DNA from: Actinomycetota bacterium
GTDB taxonomy: Bacteria; Actinomycetota; Geothermincolia; Geothermincolales; RBG-13-55-18
DNA length: 64,000 nucleotides
Assembly: GCA_014360645.1 (NCBI GenBank)
Contig: JACIXD010000003.1
Location: 124,001-188,000, forward strand
Direction: 5' to 3'
The first letter of the stretch is position 1; every line of letters begins with the position of its first letter. A model generated the notes under the pieces. It made no database searches. It was not told where the DNA came from and saw only the letters and a program-made list of their open reading frames with translations. Of this stretch, positions 49,313-58,821 are shown one piece after another. Both the position numbers and the translations under genes were made by a program.

Positions 49313-51790
49313 ATGAACGAAAGATATGACTTCAAGGCCATAGAGGAGAAATGGAGGCGCCGCTGGGAGGATTCGGACCTCTACCTTTCCCGCGAGCTTC
49401 CCGGCGTGCCCAAACGATACGTGCTGGTGATGTTTCCCTACCCCTCCGGGCCCGCCCATATCGGCCACGTGGCCAACTACAACCTCGGTGACGTGCTGGC
49501 GCGCTATCTGCGCCGGAAGGGGTTCAACGTGCTTCACCCCATGGGCTGGGACGGCTTCGGTCTCCCCGCGGAGAACGCGGCCATCCGCTCCGGGGTGCAT
49601 CCCGCCAAGTATACCTGGGACAACATCGCGCTGCTCAAGGAGGGACTGCAGCGCCTGGGGTATTCCTACGACTGGGGTCGCGAGCTGGCCACCTGCGCGC
49701 CCGATTACTATCGGTGGACGCAGTGGCTCTTCCTGCGCTTCCTGGAGAAAGGGCTCGCCTACAAGGCGGAGGGATGGGCCAACTGGTGTCCATCGTGCCG
49801 CACCGTGCTGGCCAACGAACAGGTCATCGCGGGCCACTGCGAACGCTGCGACACCCTGGTGGAGCAGAAGGCCCTCTCGCAGTGGTTCCTGCGCATCACC
49901 GCCTACGCGGAGCGGCTGCTGGAGGACATGCGGGAGCTGGAGGGCTGGCCGGAGAGCGTGCTCACCATGCAGCGCAACTGGATAGGCCGCTCCGAGGGGT
50001 GTGAGGTCTTCTTCCGCATCAAGGGCATGGACACCGAGATACCCATCTTCACCACCCGCCCAGACACCCTCTGGGGGGTCACCTTCTTCCTCCTGGCGCC
50101 CGAGCATCCCCTGGTGGACGAGCTCACGCGCGGCACTCCCCGCGCGGAAGAGGTGGCGCGTTTCCGGGAGAGGCTGCGGGGGGTCTCCAGCATAGAGCGC
50201 ACGGCCATGGACACGGAGAAGGACGGGGTCTTCACCGGCGCCTACGCGGTGAACCCGGTCAACGGCGAGGAGGTTCCCATCTGGACCGCCAATTTCGTGC
50301 TCATGGAATACGGCACGGGGGCGGTGATGGCCGTGCCCGCCCACGACCAGAGGGATTTCGAGTTCGCGCGCAAGTTCGGCCTCCCCATCCGCGTGGTCAT
50401 CCAGCCCCCCGGGGGGGGACTGCGCCCGGAGGAGATGGAGGAGGCCTACGTGGATCCCGGCATCATGGTGGATTCGGGGGATTTCGACGGCCTGGACAGC
50501 GAGGAGGGGAAGCTGCGCGCCGTGCCCGACCTGCTGGAGGAGCGCGGCTGGGGGAGGCGCGCGGTGAACTACCGCCTGCGTGACTGGCTCATCTCCCGGC
50601 AGCGCTACTGGGGGGTGCCCATACCCGTGGTTTACTGCGGCGAATGCGGCATGGTGCCGGTGCCGGACGAGGAGCTGCCGGTGCTGCTCCCGGAGGACGT
50701 GGAGTTCGAGTTCGAGGGCCCCTCGCCCCTGGAGCGTTCGCAGGAGTTCAGGCGCACCGTCTGCCCCCACTGCGGGGGGGAGGCGGAGAGGGAGACGGAC
50801 ACCATGGACACCTTCGTGGATTCCTCGTGGTACTACATCCGCTACGCCAGCCCCCACTGCGAAGAAGCGGCCTTCGATCCCGAGGCGGTGCGCTACTGGC
50901 TGCCCGTGGACCAGTACATCGGAGGCATCGAGCACGCCATTATGCACCTCCTGTACTCGCGCTTCTTCACCAAGGTGCTCAAGGACCTGGGGCTGGTGGA
51001 TTTCTCGGAGCCCTTCACCAACCTCCTCTGCCAGGGCATGGTGGTCATGGGCGGGGCGAAGATGAGCAAGTCCAAAGGGAACATCATCACCCCCGAGCAG
51101 TTCATCGACACCTACGGGGCGGACACCCTGCGCCTCTTCATCCTCTTCCTGGGCCCCCCCGAGGCGGACAAAGAGTGGAGCGATTCCGGCATCGAGGGGG
51201 CGCATCGCTTCCTCAACCGCGTCTGGCGCCTCCTGTACCGCTACCTGGATATCCTGACCTTGAAGACCCAGCCCGTCCCCAGTGACTCCGAGGTGCGCAA
51301 GCGCCTCTCGCACCTCACCCACCGCACCATCAAGAAGGTGACGGAGGACATCGAGCGCTTCGCCTTCAACACCGCCATCGCCGCCATCATGGAGTTCACC
51401 AACGGGTTGTACCGCGAGATCGAGGCGGCGCCGGATGCCTTCAACACCTTCGAGGGACACGAGGCCATGCGGACCCTCGTCCTCCTCCTCGCCCCCTTCG
51501 CGCCCTTCATCTGCGAGGAGCTCTGGGAGGAACTGGGAGGAGAGTTCAGCGTTCATTCCCAGTCCTGGCCGGAATACGACCCCGAGCTGGCGAGGGCGGA
51601 ACGTATCACCCTGGTGCTGCAGGTGAACGGCAAGGTGAGGGAGCGCGTGGAGGTCGACGCGGACGTCACCCCCGAGGAGATGGAGAAGATCGCCCTCTCC
51701 TCGCGCCGCGTGGGGGAATATACCGCCGGAAAGGACATCGCCAAGGTGGTGGTGGTGCCGGGCAAACTGGTCAACGTGGTGGTGCGCTGA
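49313..51790 (+). CDS. leuS: Leucyl-tRNA synthetase
   Basis: Class I synthetase charging tRNA-Leu. 825 aa, bacterial length. HIGH motif as [10 protein letters not shown] (about residue 45), CP1 editing domain in the middle with [12 protein letters not shown], and the KMSKS loop [11 protein letters not shown] near 584. A Zn-knuckle-like CPHCGG and the earlier CPSC...CERC pair are visible. Anticodon-binding and C-terminal domains follow. ATG 49313 preceded by GGAGCGGAGAG. A GGCGGC/GCCGCC hairpin without U-run (51817-51838) follows the stop. Confidence 0.98.
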   Translation: MNERYDFKAIEEKWRRRWEDSDLYLSRELPGVPKRYVLVMFPYPSGPAHIGHVANYNLGDVLARYLRRKGFNVLHPMGWDGFGLPAENAAIRSGVHPAKYTWDNIALLKEGLQRLGYSYDWGRELATCAPDYYRWTQWLFLRFLEKGLAYKAEGWANWCPSCRTVLANEQVIAGHCERCDTLVEQKALSQWFLRITAYAERLLEDMRELEGWPESVLTMQRNWIGRSEGCEVFFRIKGMDTEIPIFTTRPDTLWGVTFFLLAPEHPLVDELTRGTPRAEEVARFRERLRGVSSIERTAMDTEKDGVFTGAYAVNPVNGEEVPIWTANFVLMEYGTGAVMAVPAHDQRDFEFARKFGLPIRVVIQPPGGGLRPEEMEEAYVDPGIMVDSGDFDGLDSEEGKLRAVPDLLEERGWGRRAVNYRLRDWLISRQRYWGVPIPVVYCGECGMVPVPDEELPVLLPEDVEFEFEGPSPLERSQEFRRTVCPHCGGEAERETDTMDTFVDSSWYYIRYASPHCEEAAFDPEAVRYWLPVDQYIGGIEHAIMHLLYSRFFTKVLKDLGLVDFSEPFTNLLCQGMVVMGGAKMSKSKGNIITPEQFIDTYGADTLRLFILFLGPPEADKEWSDSGIEGAHRFLNRVWRLLYRYLDILTLKTQPVPSDSEVRKRLSHLTHRTIKKVTEDIERFAFNTAIAAIMEFTNGLYREIEAAPDAFNTFEGHEAMRTLVLLLAPFAPFICEELWEELGGEFSVHSQSWPEYDPELARAERITLVLQVNGKVRERVEVDADVTPEEMEKIALSSRRVGEYTAGKDIAKVVVVPGKLVNVVVR

Positions 51791-52147
51791 TAACGCAAGG
51801 CGCGCCTCCTCCTCCCGGCGGCCACGGGGAGAGCCGCCACGGCGAGATCCCTGTATCACGCGATTGAAGCACGCAGGGTAACGCCGCGCTCGTTGTGCGC
51901 ACGCGCCTTGGAGGCCGGCCGCTCAGGGGGACACGCCGCCGGCAGCGGGCCGGGGTGTCCCCGGGCCGCCGGGTCACCGCGTCGATCGCCTTCAACTCAA
52001 CCTCAGAAGAGCCCTCCGGGGCGGGGCGGCGCCGCCTTCGGCGAACCGCCTGTCCGACCTTCCGGACCGAACGGCGGGCCATCCCGGCCGGGCCGCGGGC
52101 CGGTGCCCGAACGCCGGTCTCCGGGACGACGATACGGGAGGAAGACC
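51791..52147. other. 357-bp intergenic region after leuS
   Basis: Contains the 51817-51838 hairpin. The comEA frame stays open upstream but without family similarity. No other feature seen. Confidence 0.45.
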
Positions 52148-52750
52148 TTGTCCACGATGGACCGCCTGACCGACCTTCTGGACCGCTTGGCGGACTTGCC
52201 CCGCTGGCAGCTGGCCGTCATGGCCCTTTGCGCGGCCGCCCTCGTCGCGGGGGGATACGTGCTCCTGCGTCCTCACTCGCGTACCGCCGCTGAGTTCATC
52301 TCAGCGGAGGGCGGCGGGGAAGAGTTATCCCCGGAGGCGCGGGAGGTGGTGGTCTATGTGGCGGGGGAGGTCGCGAGCCCCGGGGTGATGCGCCTACGCG
52401 AGGGGAGCCGCGTCGTCGATGCCCTGGAGCAGGCCGGAGGCCCCACCCCCGACGCCGACCTGGAGACCCTCAACCTCGCGCAGCCCCTGCAGGACGGACA
52501 GAAGATACAGGTTCCTCGCGCGGGCGAGGGGGCGGGCGCACCGGGTGGGGGTGGGAGCGGGAAGGTCAACATCAACCTCGCCGGCCGCCAGGAGCTCGAG
52601 AAATTGCCGGGAATCGGGCCGACTCTCGCGGAACGCATCATCGCCTATCGCGAGAGCAAAGGCGGGTTCAGAAGCGTGGAGGAGCTAAAAAAGGTATCCG
52701 GCATAGGGGAGAAGAAGTTCGCCGAGATACGGGACCTGGTGGAGGTCTAG
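52148..52750 (+). CDS. comEA: ComEA-type DNA-binding competence protein
   Basis: 200 aa. Membrane anchor at about residues 21-42 (WQLAVMALCAAALVAGGYVLL), an SLBB domain (VVVYVAGEVASPGVMRLREGSRV), a Gly/Pro linker and a C-terminal helix-hairpin-helix pair (INLAGRQELEKLPGIGPTLAERIIAYRE). In naturally competent bacteria it binds incoming DNA at the cell surface. TTG 52148 is favoured by GGGAGG 6 bases upstream; ATG 52157 is the alternative. Three bases before comEC. Confidence 0.92.
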   Translation: MSTMDRLTDLLDRLADLPRWQLAVMALCAAALVAGGYVLLRPHSRTAAEFISAEGGGEELSPEAREVVVYVAGEVASPGVMRLREGSRVVDALEQAGGPTPDADLETLNLAQPLQDGQKIQVPRAGEGAGAPGGGGSGKVNINLAGRQELEKLPGIGPTLAERIIAYRESKGGFRSVEELKKVSGIGEKKFAEIRDLVEV

Positions 52751-52752
52751 GG

Positions 52753-55062
52753 TTGTCCGGGGAGGGGACAGCCTACCGGGGGCGCCTTCTGTGGTGCGCG
52801 TGCGCCATGGCCCTGGGGGCGCTGGCGGGATGCACGGGCTCTCCTCTGAAGGTCTGCACGGCGCTGGCATGCATGGCGGCGTGCGCCGTCGGCGCTCTCC
52901 TTGTCCCCCGGGGATGGAAACGGGGGACGGTGTGCGCCTGCGCCGTCTTCGCGCTGGCGGGACTGTGTCTGGGAGGCGCCCGCCAAGCCCGCTGGCGGGG
53001 CAGGGAGGGAGCGGCGGGGGAGGTGGCGGTGAGGGGGGTGGTGGAGCCGGGCTGCCGCGGAGACCGCAGCGATATCGCCAGCCTTTTTCGGGTGGAGGAG
53101 GTCCTGGAGAGCGTGGGCTCCGGAGGCGGGAAGGGCTCCGCCAGGGGAGACCTGTACCTGTTGCGGGCGGGAGAGGGGACGGTGGAGGGACTGCTCTGGG
53201 GAGACCGCGTGGAGGTCAGGGGCTCGCTATACCTGTACGGCAGGGCGAAGGGAGGGGTGGGCGGCAGTCTGGCGGCGGAGGAGATAAGGGTATTGGGCCA
53301 CACCGGGAACCCCCTGCTGCGGGCCGCCAATGCCTATCGCGCCTCCCTGCGAAAAGCGGTGGCGGGAGTGGCTCCCGGAGAGGCGGGGCTCATCCAGGGC
53401 ATGGTGCTGGGTGATTACCGTTTTCTGGAAGCAGGCGACCTGAGGGCCTTCCGCCTCTCCGGACTGGTGCACCTCTGCGCCGCGTCCGGGCTGCACGTGG
53501 CCATGTTGGCGGCTTTCCTTGACCGCCTGGGACGCCGGGCGCGCCTTCCCCGCCGCCTGGTCTTGCTCCTGCAGGTGCCGCTGCTGGCCACCTATGCGCT
53601 GGCGGCCGGCCTCACCGCTCCCGTTTTGAGGGCGGCGGCGGTGGCGGTGGTGGCGACCTGGGCCTTTCTGCGCGGGCGGGATTTCGACCTTCTGCCCGCC
53701 CTGGGAGCGGCCATGATCTACATGGTGGTGCGGGACCCCGGCGCCGCCGGGGGCACCAGCTTCCAGCTCTCCTTCGCCGCCGCGACGGGGATCTCGCTCC
53801 TGCACCGTCCGCTGGAGTCCCTTCTTCCGCGGACACCCCGCCGTGGTCCTTCCCTGCTCGCCGCCACCCTGGCGGCCCAGCTCTCCGTGGCCCCGTTGCT
53901 CCTGTACCGTTTCGGGGAGGTGTCGCTGCTGGCGCCAGCGGGCAACCTGCTGGCGATACCGCTGTTGGCGCCGCTCATGGCCCTGGCCATGCTCTCCCCC
54001 CTTCTGGAGATGGCGGGGATCCCCGCCGCCGGGATGCTCATGCGGGGGGCGGCCCTGTGCGCGCGTGCCCTCACCCGGGTGGCTCACTGCGTGTCCTCGC
54101 CGGGATGGGCGGCCCTGCGCGTGTTCCCCCTCTCCCCCGCATGGCTGGCGTTATATTATCCCGCGCTGGCGGCGGCTTTCCTGGGCGGCGGGAGATGGAG
54201 GAGGGCGGGAAGGGCGGCGCTCGCCCTGCTGCTGGCGGCGGCCATCCTCGCGGGCCTGCCATGGCCGTCTGGAAATGCCTTCCGGGGAGGCGGTGTTACG
54301 GTGACCTTCCTGGACGTGGGGCAGGGGGATGCCGCGCTGCTGCGGGCGCCCTCCGGCGCCTGCGTGCTCATAGACGGCGGCAGGGATGACCGGGTCCTGG
54401 CAGCGGGCCTGCGCTCCCGGGGCATCCGGTACCTCGAGGCGGTGCTGGTCAGCCACCTGGAGATGGACCACATCGGGGGCCTGGAGGGCGCCCTCGAGTC
54501 ATGTGGGGTGGGGATGCTGGTCTACCCCGAGGTAAAGGAGACGGAGAGGGCGGGGGAGAGGCTGTTGTCCCTGGCGGGGGAGCTGGGGATACCCCTGCGG
54601 GCCATGCGCAGGGGCGACCGCCTCTCCCTGGGAGGGATGACCCTGCAGGCCCTGGGACCCGGCGGGGACATGCCCCCGGAGCTTCCCGCCAACGAGCGCT
54701 CTCTGGTGCTGAGGGTCAGCACCCCGGGTCTCTCGGTGCTCTTCGCCGGCGACGTGGAGGAGAACGGCGAGGAGGCGCTGATGCGGGACGCGGCCTCCCT
54801 GAAGAGCGACGTGCTCAAGGTCCCGCACCACGGCGGGTATGCCCGGACCGGCGCCGATTTTTTCGCGCTGGTCGATCCGAGGGTGGCGGTGGTCAGCGTG
54901 GGGGAAGATAACCCTTACGGACATCCCGCGCCGGGGACCCTTGAGGACCTCCGGCGTACGGGATGCGCCGTCTACCGCACCGACCGGAGCGGTGATATAT
55001 TGGTCCGTGTCGGCGACGGGGGCTACCGGGTGGAGTGCGAGAGAGAGGGCGCGCCCCCGTAG
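52753..55062 (+). CDS. comEC: ComEC/Rec2 DNA-uptake channel
   Basis: 769 aa. N-terminal membrane helices and OB-like DUF4131 region, the Competence domain (GLHVAMLAAFLDRLGRRARLP start, many helices to about residue 500), then a C-terminal metallo-beta-lactamase domain from about 516 (VTFLDVGQGDAALLRAPSG, SHLEMDHIGG, VPHHGGYARTG). Carries single-stranded DNA across the membrane in transformation. The metal motif is HLEMDH, one residue different from the common HxDxDH: the first Asp is Glu. TTG 52753 with GGAGG upstream. Confidence 0.95.
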   Translation: MSGEGTAYRGRLLWCACAMALGALAGCTGSPLKVCTALACMAACAVGALLVPRGWKRGTVCACAVFALAGLCLGGARQARWRGREGAAGEVAVRGVVEPGCRGDRSDIASLFRVEEVLESVGSGGGKGSARGDLYLLRAGEGTVEGLLWGDRVEVRGSLYLYGRAKGGVGGSLAAEEIRVLGHTGNPLLRAANAYRASLRKAVAGVAPGEAGLIQGMVLGDYRFLEAGDLRAFRLSGLVHLCAASGLHVAMLAAFLDRLGRRARLPRRLVLLLQVPLLATYALAAGLTAPVLRAAAVAVVATWAFLRGRDFDLLPALGAAMIYMVVRDPGAAGGTSFQLSFAAATGISLLHRPLESLLPRTPRRGPSLLAATLAAQLSVAPLLLYRFGEVSLLAPAGNLLAIPLLAPLMALAMLSPLLEMAGIPAAGMLMRGAALCARALTRVAHCVSSPGWAALRVFPLSPAWLALYYPALAAAFLGGGRWRRAGRAALALLLAAAILAGLPWPSGNAFRGGGVTVTFLDVGQGDAALLRAPSGACVLIDGGRDDRVLAAGLRSRGIRYLEAVLVSHLEMDHIGGLEGALESCGVGMLVYPEVKETERAGERLLSLAGELGIPLRAMRRGDRLSLGGMTLQALGPGGDMPPELPANERSLVLRVSTPGLSVLFAGDVEENGEEALMRDAASLKSDVLKVPHHGGYARTGADFFALVDPRVAVVSVGEDNPYGHPAPGTLEDLRRTGCAVYRTDRSGDILVRVGDGGYRVECEREGAPP

Positions 55063-55091
55063 TCCAAGCGCTCTTCGGAGGAGGGACGTAA

Positions 55092-56108
55092 GTGAGCCCC
55101 GTGGGCAGGACCCCCGTATATCTCATCCACGGAAACCAGAGGCTGCTGGTGGAGGAGGAGCTGACGAAGCTGCGCTCCGCCATGGCGGAGAAAGTGGACC
55201 CCGAGTTCAACCTCGACGTCTTCGAGGCGGGCGAGGACCCGCTGGAGAGAGCCCTGCAGTCGGCGGAGACGGTGCCCCTGGCCGCGGACCGCCGCTACGT
55301 GATCGTAAAAGAGGCCCAGAGGCTCACGCCCTCCGAGCTCAAGCAGCTGTCCGGCTACCTCGAGAACCCCGCGGAGAGTGCCCTCCTGGTGCTGGCGGCG
55401 GTGGACATCAAGCCCGGGTCCTCGCTCCTGCGCATGGTGGAGAAGGCGGGGAGGGTCAAGGAGGTGGCCCGGACCAGGAGTCAGATCCCGGGATGGGTGA
55501 GGGAGAGGTTCAAAAAAAAAGGACTCAAGGTATCGGGCAAGGCCTTGGCGTATCTGCAGGAGGCCCTGGGGGACGACCTGATGGCCATAGAGAACGCGGT
55601 GGAGAAGGTGGCCGCCTACCACGAGGGGGAAGGGGAGGTGGACCTGGACGAGGTCCTGGCCCTGGTCTCCCCCTCGGCGGAGAGCCCGGCCTTCGAATAC
55701 GTGGACCGGGTGGCGGCCGGAGACACGGAGATGGCGGTGAAGCTGATGCGGAGGCTGCTCGAGCAGGGCGAGCGCCCCGCCAGCCTCCTAAACGCCCTTT
55801 CCCGCCGCTTCCGCGAGCTGCTCCTCTATCATGCCCTGCGCGAGGAGGGCAGGCAGGAGGGAGAGATCGCCGCCAGCATGTCCCTGCCCCCGAACCGCGC
55901 CTGGATGGTGTCCAGGAAGCTCAAACCGCAGTCCGTGGGGCTGGAGGAAAAGGACTTCCTGGCCATCCTCTCGCTCCTCCTCGACGCGGAATGGGGCATG
56001 AAGTCGGGGAGGTGGGAGGACGAATACGCCCTGGAGCGCGCCACCGCTGGCGCCGCGGGGCTGGTGGCGGCCGGGAAGCGGCGCAGACCCGCGCCCCGCG
56101 CCCGCTGA
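55092..56108 (+). CDS. holA: DNA polymerase III delta subunit
   Basis: Clamp-loader subunit that opens the beta clamp. 338 aa. VYLIHGNQRLLVEEELTKL at the N-terminus, the variant AAA+ fold, VREVARTRSQIPGWVRERFKKKGL-like region (KEVARTRSQIPGWVRERFKK) and LGDDLMAIENAVEKVAAY, all typical. Runs downstream of comEC, the usual bacterial order. GTG 55092 chosen; GGAGGAGGGACG lies 7-17 bases upstream. rpsT, often next, is absent here. Confidence 0.93.
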   Translation: MSPVGRTPVYLIHGNQRLLVEEELTKLRSAMAEKVDPEFNLDVFEAGEDPLERALQSAETVPLAADRRYVIVKEAQRLTPSELKQLSGYLENPAESALLVLAAVDIKPGSSLLRMVEKAGRVKEVARTRSQIPGWVRERFKKKGLKVSGKALAYLQEALGDDLMAIENAVEKVAAYHEGEGEVDLDEVLALVSPSAESPAFEYVDRVAAGDTEMAVKLMRRLLEQGERPASLLNALSRRFRELLLYHALREEGRQEGEIAASMSLPPNRAWMVSRKLKPQSVGLEEKDFLAILSLLLDAEWGMKSGRWEDEYALERATAGAAGLVAAGKRRRPAPRAR

Positions 56109-56193
56109 GTCCTCGCGGGCGTGCGTCCGCGGGATCTCTTCCCTCACCGAGGCCGTGGGCGTGTGCTGCATATAAAATAGCCCTTGCGTTTTT

Positions 56194-56217
56194 TGCAATA
56201 ATATGCATCAATATACA
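56194..56217 (+). promoter_or_regulatory. ARG boxes (ArgR operators) upstream of argC
   Basis: TGCAATAATATGCA (56194-56207) fits the ArgR half-site pattern TGMAT-W4-ATKCA with one mismatch. An overlapping weaker copy TGCATCAATATACA runs 56204-56217. They sit 37-60 bp before the argC ATG, in an AT-rich pocket. TATAAAAT at 56171-56178 may be the -10. ArgR is encoded downstream at 61915. Confidence 0.75.
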
Positions 56218-56253
56218 TATATGAACCGGAAAAAGAAGGGGTGAGGCAAAGGT

Positions 56254-57291
56254 ATGAGAGCGGGCATCATCGGGGCTTCCGGATACACGGGAGCCGAGCT
56301 CATGAGGTTATTATGCCTGCATCCGGAGGTCGAGGTCACCTACTTGACCGCGCAGACCTACGCGGGAAAACGGGTGACGGATCTCTATCCTCATTTGCAT
56401 AAATATGCAAATATGCGTTTCGAGAAGTTCTCCCTGGAGCGGGCGGCGGAGGCGGCGGACCTCCACTTCCTGGCCCTGCCCCACGGCGAATCCATGCAGG
56501 TGGCGCCGGGGCTGCTTGATTCGGGGGCCAGGGTCATCGACCTCTCGGCCGATTACCGCCTGCTTGACCCGGAGGAATACGGGCGCTGGTACGGCGCAGA
56601 GCATACCTCCCCGGGGCTGCTCTCGGAGGCGGTCTACGGGCTGCCCGAGATAGCGGGGGAGGGGCTGGCGGGGGCGAGGCTGGTGGCGGTTCCCGGCTGC
56701 TATCCCACCGCGGCGCTCCTCGCCCTGGCCCCCCTGGCGAAGGCGGGCGTCCCGGGACTGGACGGCGCGGTGGTGGACGCCAAGTCGGGGGTGTCAGGGG
56801 CGGGAAGGTCGCTGTCGCTGGCGGCGCACTTTGCGCAGGCGGAGGGGAGCGTGAAGCCTTACGGGGTGGGCTCGCACCGGCATATGCCGGAGATGGAGCA
56901 GGCCCTGGGGGGGCTGGCGGGCAAAAGGTGCAGGCTGGTCTTCACCCCTCATCTGGTGCCCATGAGCAGGGGCATCCTGGCCACCTGTTACGTGCGCGTC
57001 GGGGATGCGCTGGAGCAGGAGGAAGTGGACCGCATCTACGAGGAGTTCTGCGCTTCGCGGCCCTTCCTTGTCCCCCTGGGAAGGGACCGCTTTCCGGAGA
57101 CCAAGGCGGTGTGCGGCAGCAATTACTGCCACCTGGGATGGCACCTGGATCCCGAACGCGGGATGCTCACGGTGGCCGCGGCCATAGACAACCTGGTGAA
57201 GGGAGCTTCGGGACAGGCGGTGCAGTGCATGAACCTGGTGTGCGGCTGGGAGGAGAGCGCGGGCCTCGAGGCCTTGGGGCTCTTCCCGTAG
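56254..57291 (+). CDS. argC: N-acetyl-gamma-glutamyl-phosphate reductase
   Basis: Third step of arginine synthesis, NADPH-dependent. 345 aa. Rossmann motif GIIGASGYTGAELMRLL, the catalytic Cys in VAVPGCYPTAALLAL (about residue 148), and SKSGVSGAGRSLSL-type segment (DAKSGVSGAGRS). ATG 56254 follows AGAAGGGGTGAGG. An ARG-box palindrome lies within codons 47-53. First gene of the arg cluster. Confidence 0.97.
   Translation: MRAGIIGASGYTGAELMRLLCLHPEVEVTYLTAQTYAGKRVTDLYPHLHKYANMRFEKFSLERAAEAADLHFLALPHGESMQVAPGLLDSGARVIDLSADYRLLDPEEYGRWYGAEHTSPGLLSEAVYGLPEIAGEGLAGARLVAVPGCYPTAALLALAPLAKAGVPGLDGAVVDAKSGVSGAGRSLSLAAHFAQAEGSVKPYGVGSHRHMPEMEQALGGLAGKRCRLVFTPHLVPMSRGILATCYVRVGDALEQEEVDRIYEEFCASRPFLVPLGRDRFPETKAVCGSNYCHLGWHLDPERGMLTVAAAIDNLVKGASGQAVQCMNLVCGWEESAGLEALGLFP
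56393..56412 (+). promoter_or_regulatory. Intragenic ARG box in argC
   Basis: Perfect palindrome ATTTGCAT-AAAT-ATGCAAAT. Its centre TGCATAAATATGCA (56396-56409) matches TGMAT-W4-ATKCA at every position. It uses AT-rich codons (LHKYANM) inside an otherwise GC-rich gene, about 140 bp downstream of the start codon. Confidence 0.8.
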
Positions 57292-57340
57292 TACGCCATG
57301 CCGGCGGGGGCGCGGCGTGGGCAAGCGCCTCCGGCGCCGG

Positions 57341-57423
57341 GGATAGAAAGACATGAAGAGACAAGAGGAAACAGGAGGAAACAAGAAGAGGCAAGAAGAG
57401 GCAAGAAGAGGGACAAGAAGAGC
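57341..57423 (+). repeat. Polypurine tract with a 10-bp tandem unit between argC and argJ
   Basis: About 80 bases are almost wholly A and G on the plus strand. Three copies of (A/G)CAAGAAGAG occupy 57381-57410 and related GAAACAGGAG units precede them. No coding potential is supported. Confidence 0.8.
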
Positions 57424-57468
57424 ATCTAAACGGAGCAGGATCGCGAGAGGAAAGGAAGGGCGGATCAG

Positions 57469-58644
57469 TTGGGATTTGCGAGGACGCGGGGAGGCGTATG
57501 CGCGCCCGCTGGGTTCAGGGCCGCTGCGGTGGCCTGCGGTCTGAAAAGGAGCGGGGAGCCGGACCTGTGCCTGATCGCGGCGGAGGAGAGGTGTGCCGCC
57601 GCGGGGACCTTCACCCGGAACGCCTTCAAGGCGGCCCCGGTCCTGGTCACCATGGAGCACCTCCGGGATGGATACCTCCGGGCGGTGGTGGTGAACGCCG
57701 GCAACGCCAATGCCTGTACCGGCGAGCGCGGGCTGCGTGACGCCGAGGCCATGGCCTCCATGGCCGCGCGGGAACTGGGGATAATCCCGGAGGAGGTGGC
57801 GGTGGCCTCCACCGGGGTCATCGGGCGCTTCCTGGAGATGGACAGGGTGGAGGAGGGCATCGTCAGGGCCGCGCGGCGCCTGGACGCGGGGAGCGGCGGC
57901 GAGGCGGCGCGCGCCATCATGACCACCGATACCCGGCCCAAGGAGGTGGCCCTGGACTGCGGCTCCTTCAAGGTGGGGGGCATGGCCAAGGGAGCGGGCA
58001 TGATCAGGCCGGACATGGCCACCATGCTCGCCTTCCTGACCACCGACGCCCGGGTAGATCACGAGACCCTGGCCCGCGCCCTGCGCGGGGCGGTGGAGGG
58101 GACCTTCAACCGCATCACCATAGACGGATGCACGAGCACCAACGACATGGTGCTGTGCATGGCAGGCGGCGCATCCGGGTACCGGCCGGACGAGGAGGAG
58201 CTGGGGGCCTGCCTCCGGGAGGCATGCTCCGAGCTGGCCCGCGACATCGTGCTGGACGGCGAGGGCGCGACGCGGTTCGTGACCGTGCGGGTACGCGGGG
58301 CGGCCGGCGAGGAGGAGGCCAGGACCGCGGCCATGGCGGTGGCGGAGTCCCCCCTGGTGAAGACGGCGGTCTTCGGGGGGGATCCCAACTGGGGCCGGGT
58401 GGTACAGGCGGTGGGAGCGGCGCTGCAGCACATCGACCCCCGCGCGGTGAGCGTGGATATCTGCGGTATCCGGGTGGTGGAGAGGGGAACCCCCGCGGAC
58501 ACGTCCGAGGACCTGGAGGCGGCGGTGTCCGGAAGGGAGGTGACCCTGGAGGTGAGCCTGGGCCGCGGGGAGGCCGAGGTAGAGGTGTGGACCTGCGACC
58601 TGTCTTACGAATACGTGCGCATCAACGCCGAATACCACACGTGA
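57469..58644 (+). CDS. argJ: Bifunctional glutamate N-acetyltransferase / amino-acid acetyltransferase
   Basis: Moves acetyl between N-acetylornithine and glutamate and may also use acetyl-CoA. 391 aa. It is made as a precursor that self-cleaves before Thr in KGAGMIRPDMATML (Thr about residue 185). NAGNANACTG, ASTGVIGRFL and GDPNWGRVV are family signatures. The start is TTG 57469 (AAGGAAGGGCGG upstream), and the first residues GFARTRGGVCAPAGFRAA fit the family start. Confidence 0.96.
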   Translation: MGFARTRGGVCAPAGFRAAAVACGLKRSGEPDLCLIAAEERCAAAGTFTRNAFKAAPVLVTMEHLRDGYLRAVVVNAGNANACTGERGLRDAEAMASMAARELGIIPEEVAVASTGVIGRFLEMDRVEEGIVRAARRLDAGSGGEAARAIMTTDTRPKEVALDCGSFKVGGMAKGAGMIRPDMATMLAFLTTDARVDHETLARALRGAVEGTFNRITIDGCTSTNDMVLCMAGGASGYRPDEEELGACLREACSELARDIVLDGEGATRFVTVRVRGAAGEEEARTAAMAVAESPLVKTAVFGGDPNWGRVVQAVGAALQHIDPRAVSVDICGIRVVERGTPADTSEDLEAAVSGREVTLEVSLGRGEAEVEVWTCDLSYEYVRINAEYHT

Positions 58645-58821
58645 GGGACGAGAGCGGGGACCTGTCGAAGGGGATTCGACGGAAGGCATCGCGAAGGCGG
58701 CTGAGCCGCCCGGAGGTAGGTGAGGCGACGCCGGTCTCTATAACCGGAAGGAGGCGAGCGGAGACCGGAGGGGATCGGGCACGTCAAGGTCGTCAAATAG
58801 GGGCATGACAGGAGAGAGAGG

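Noticed and set aside
48557-51859. 1100-codon open frame on the minus strand
   Set aside because: It is antisense to leuS, rich in His, Arg and Gly, with no domain signatures. High GC leaves antisense frames open.
57341-57423. CRISPR-like short repeats
   Set aside because: The 10-bp units are contiguous purine repeats with no spacers. No CRISPR array or cas gene is seen in the window.
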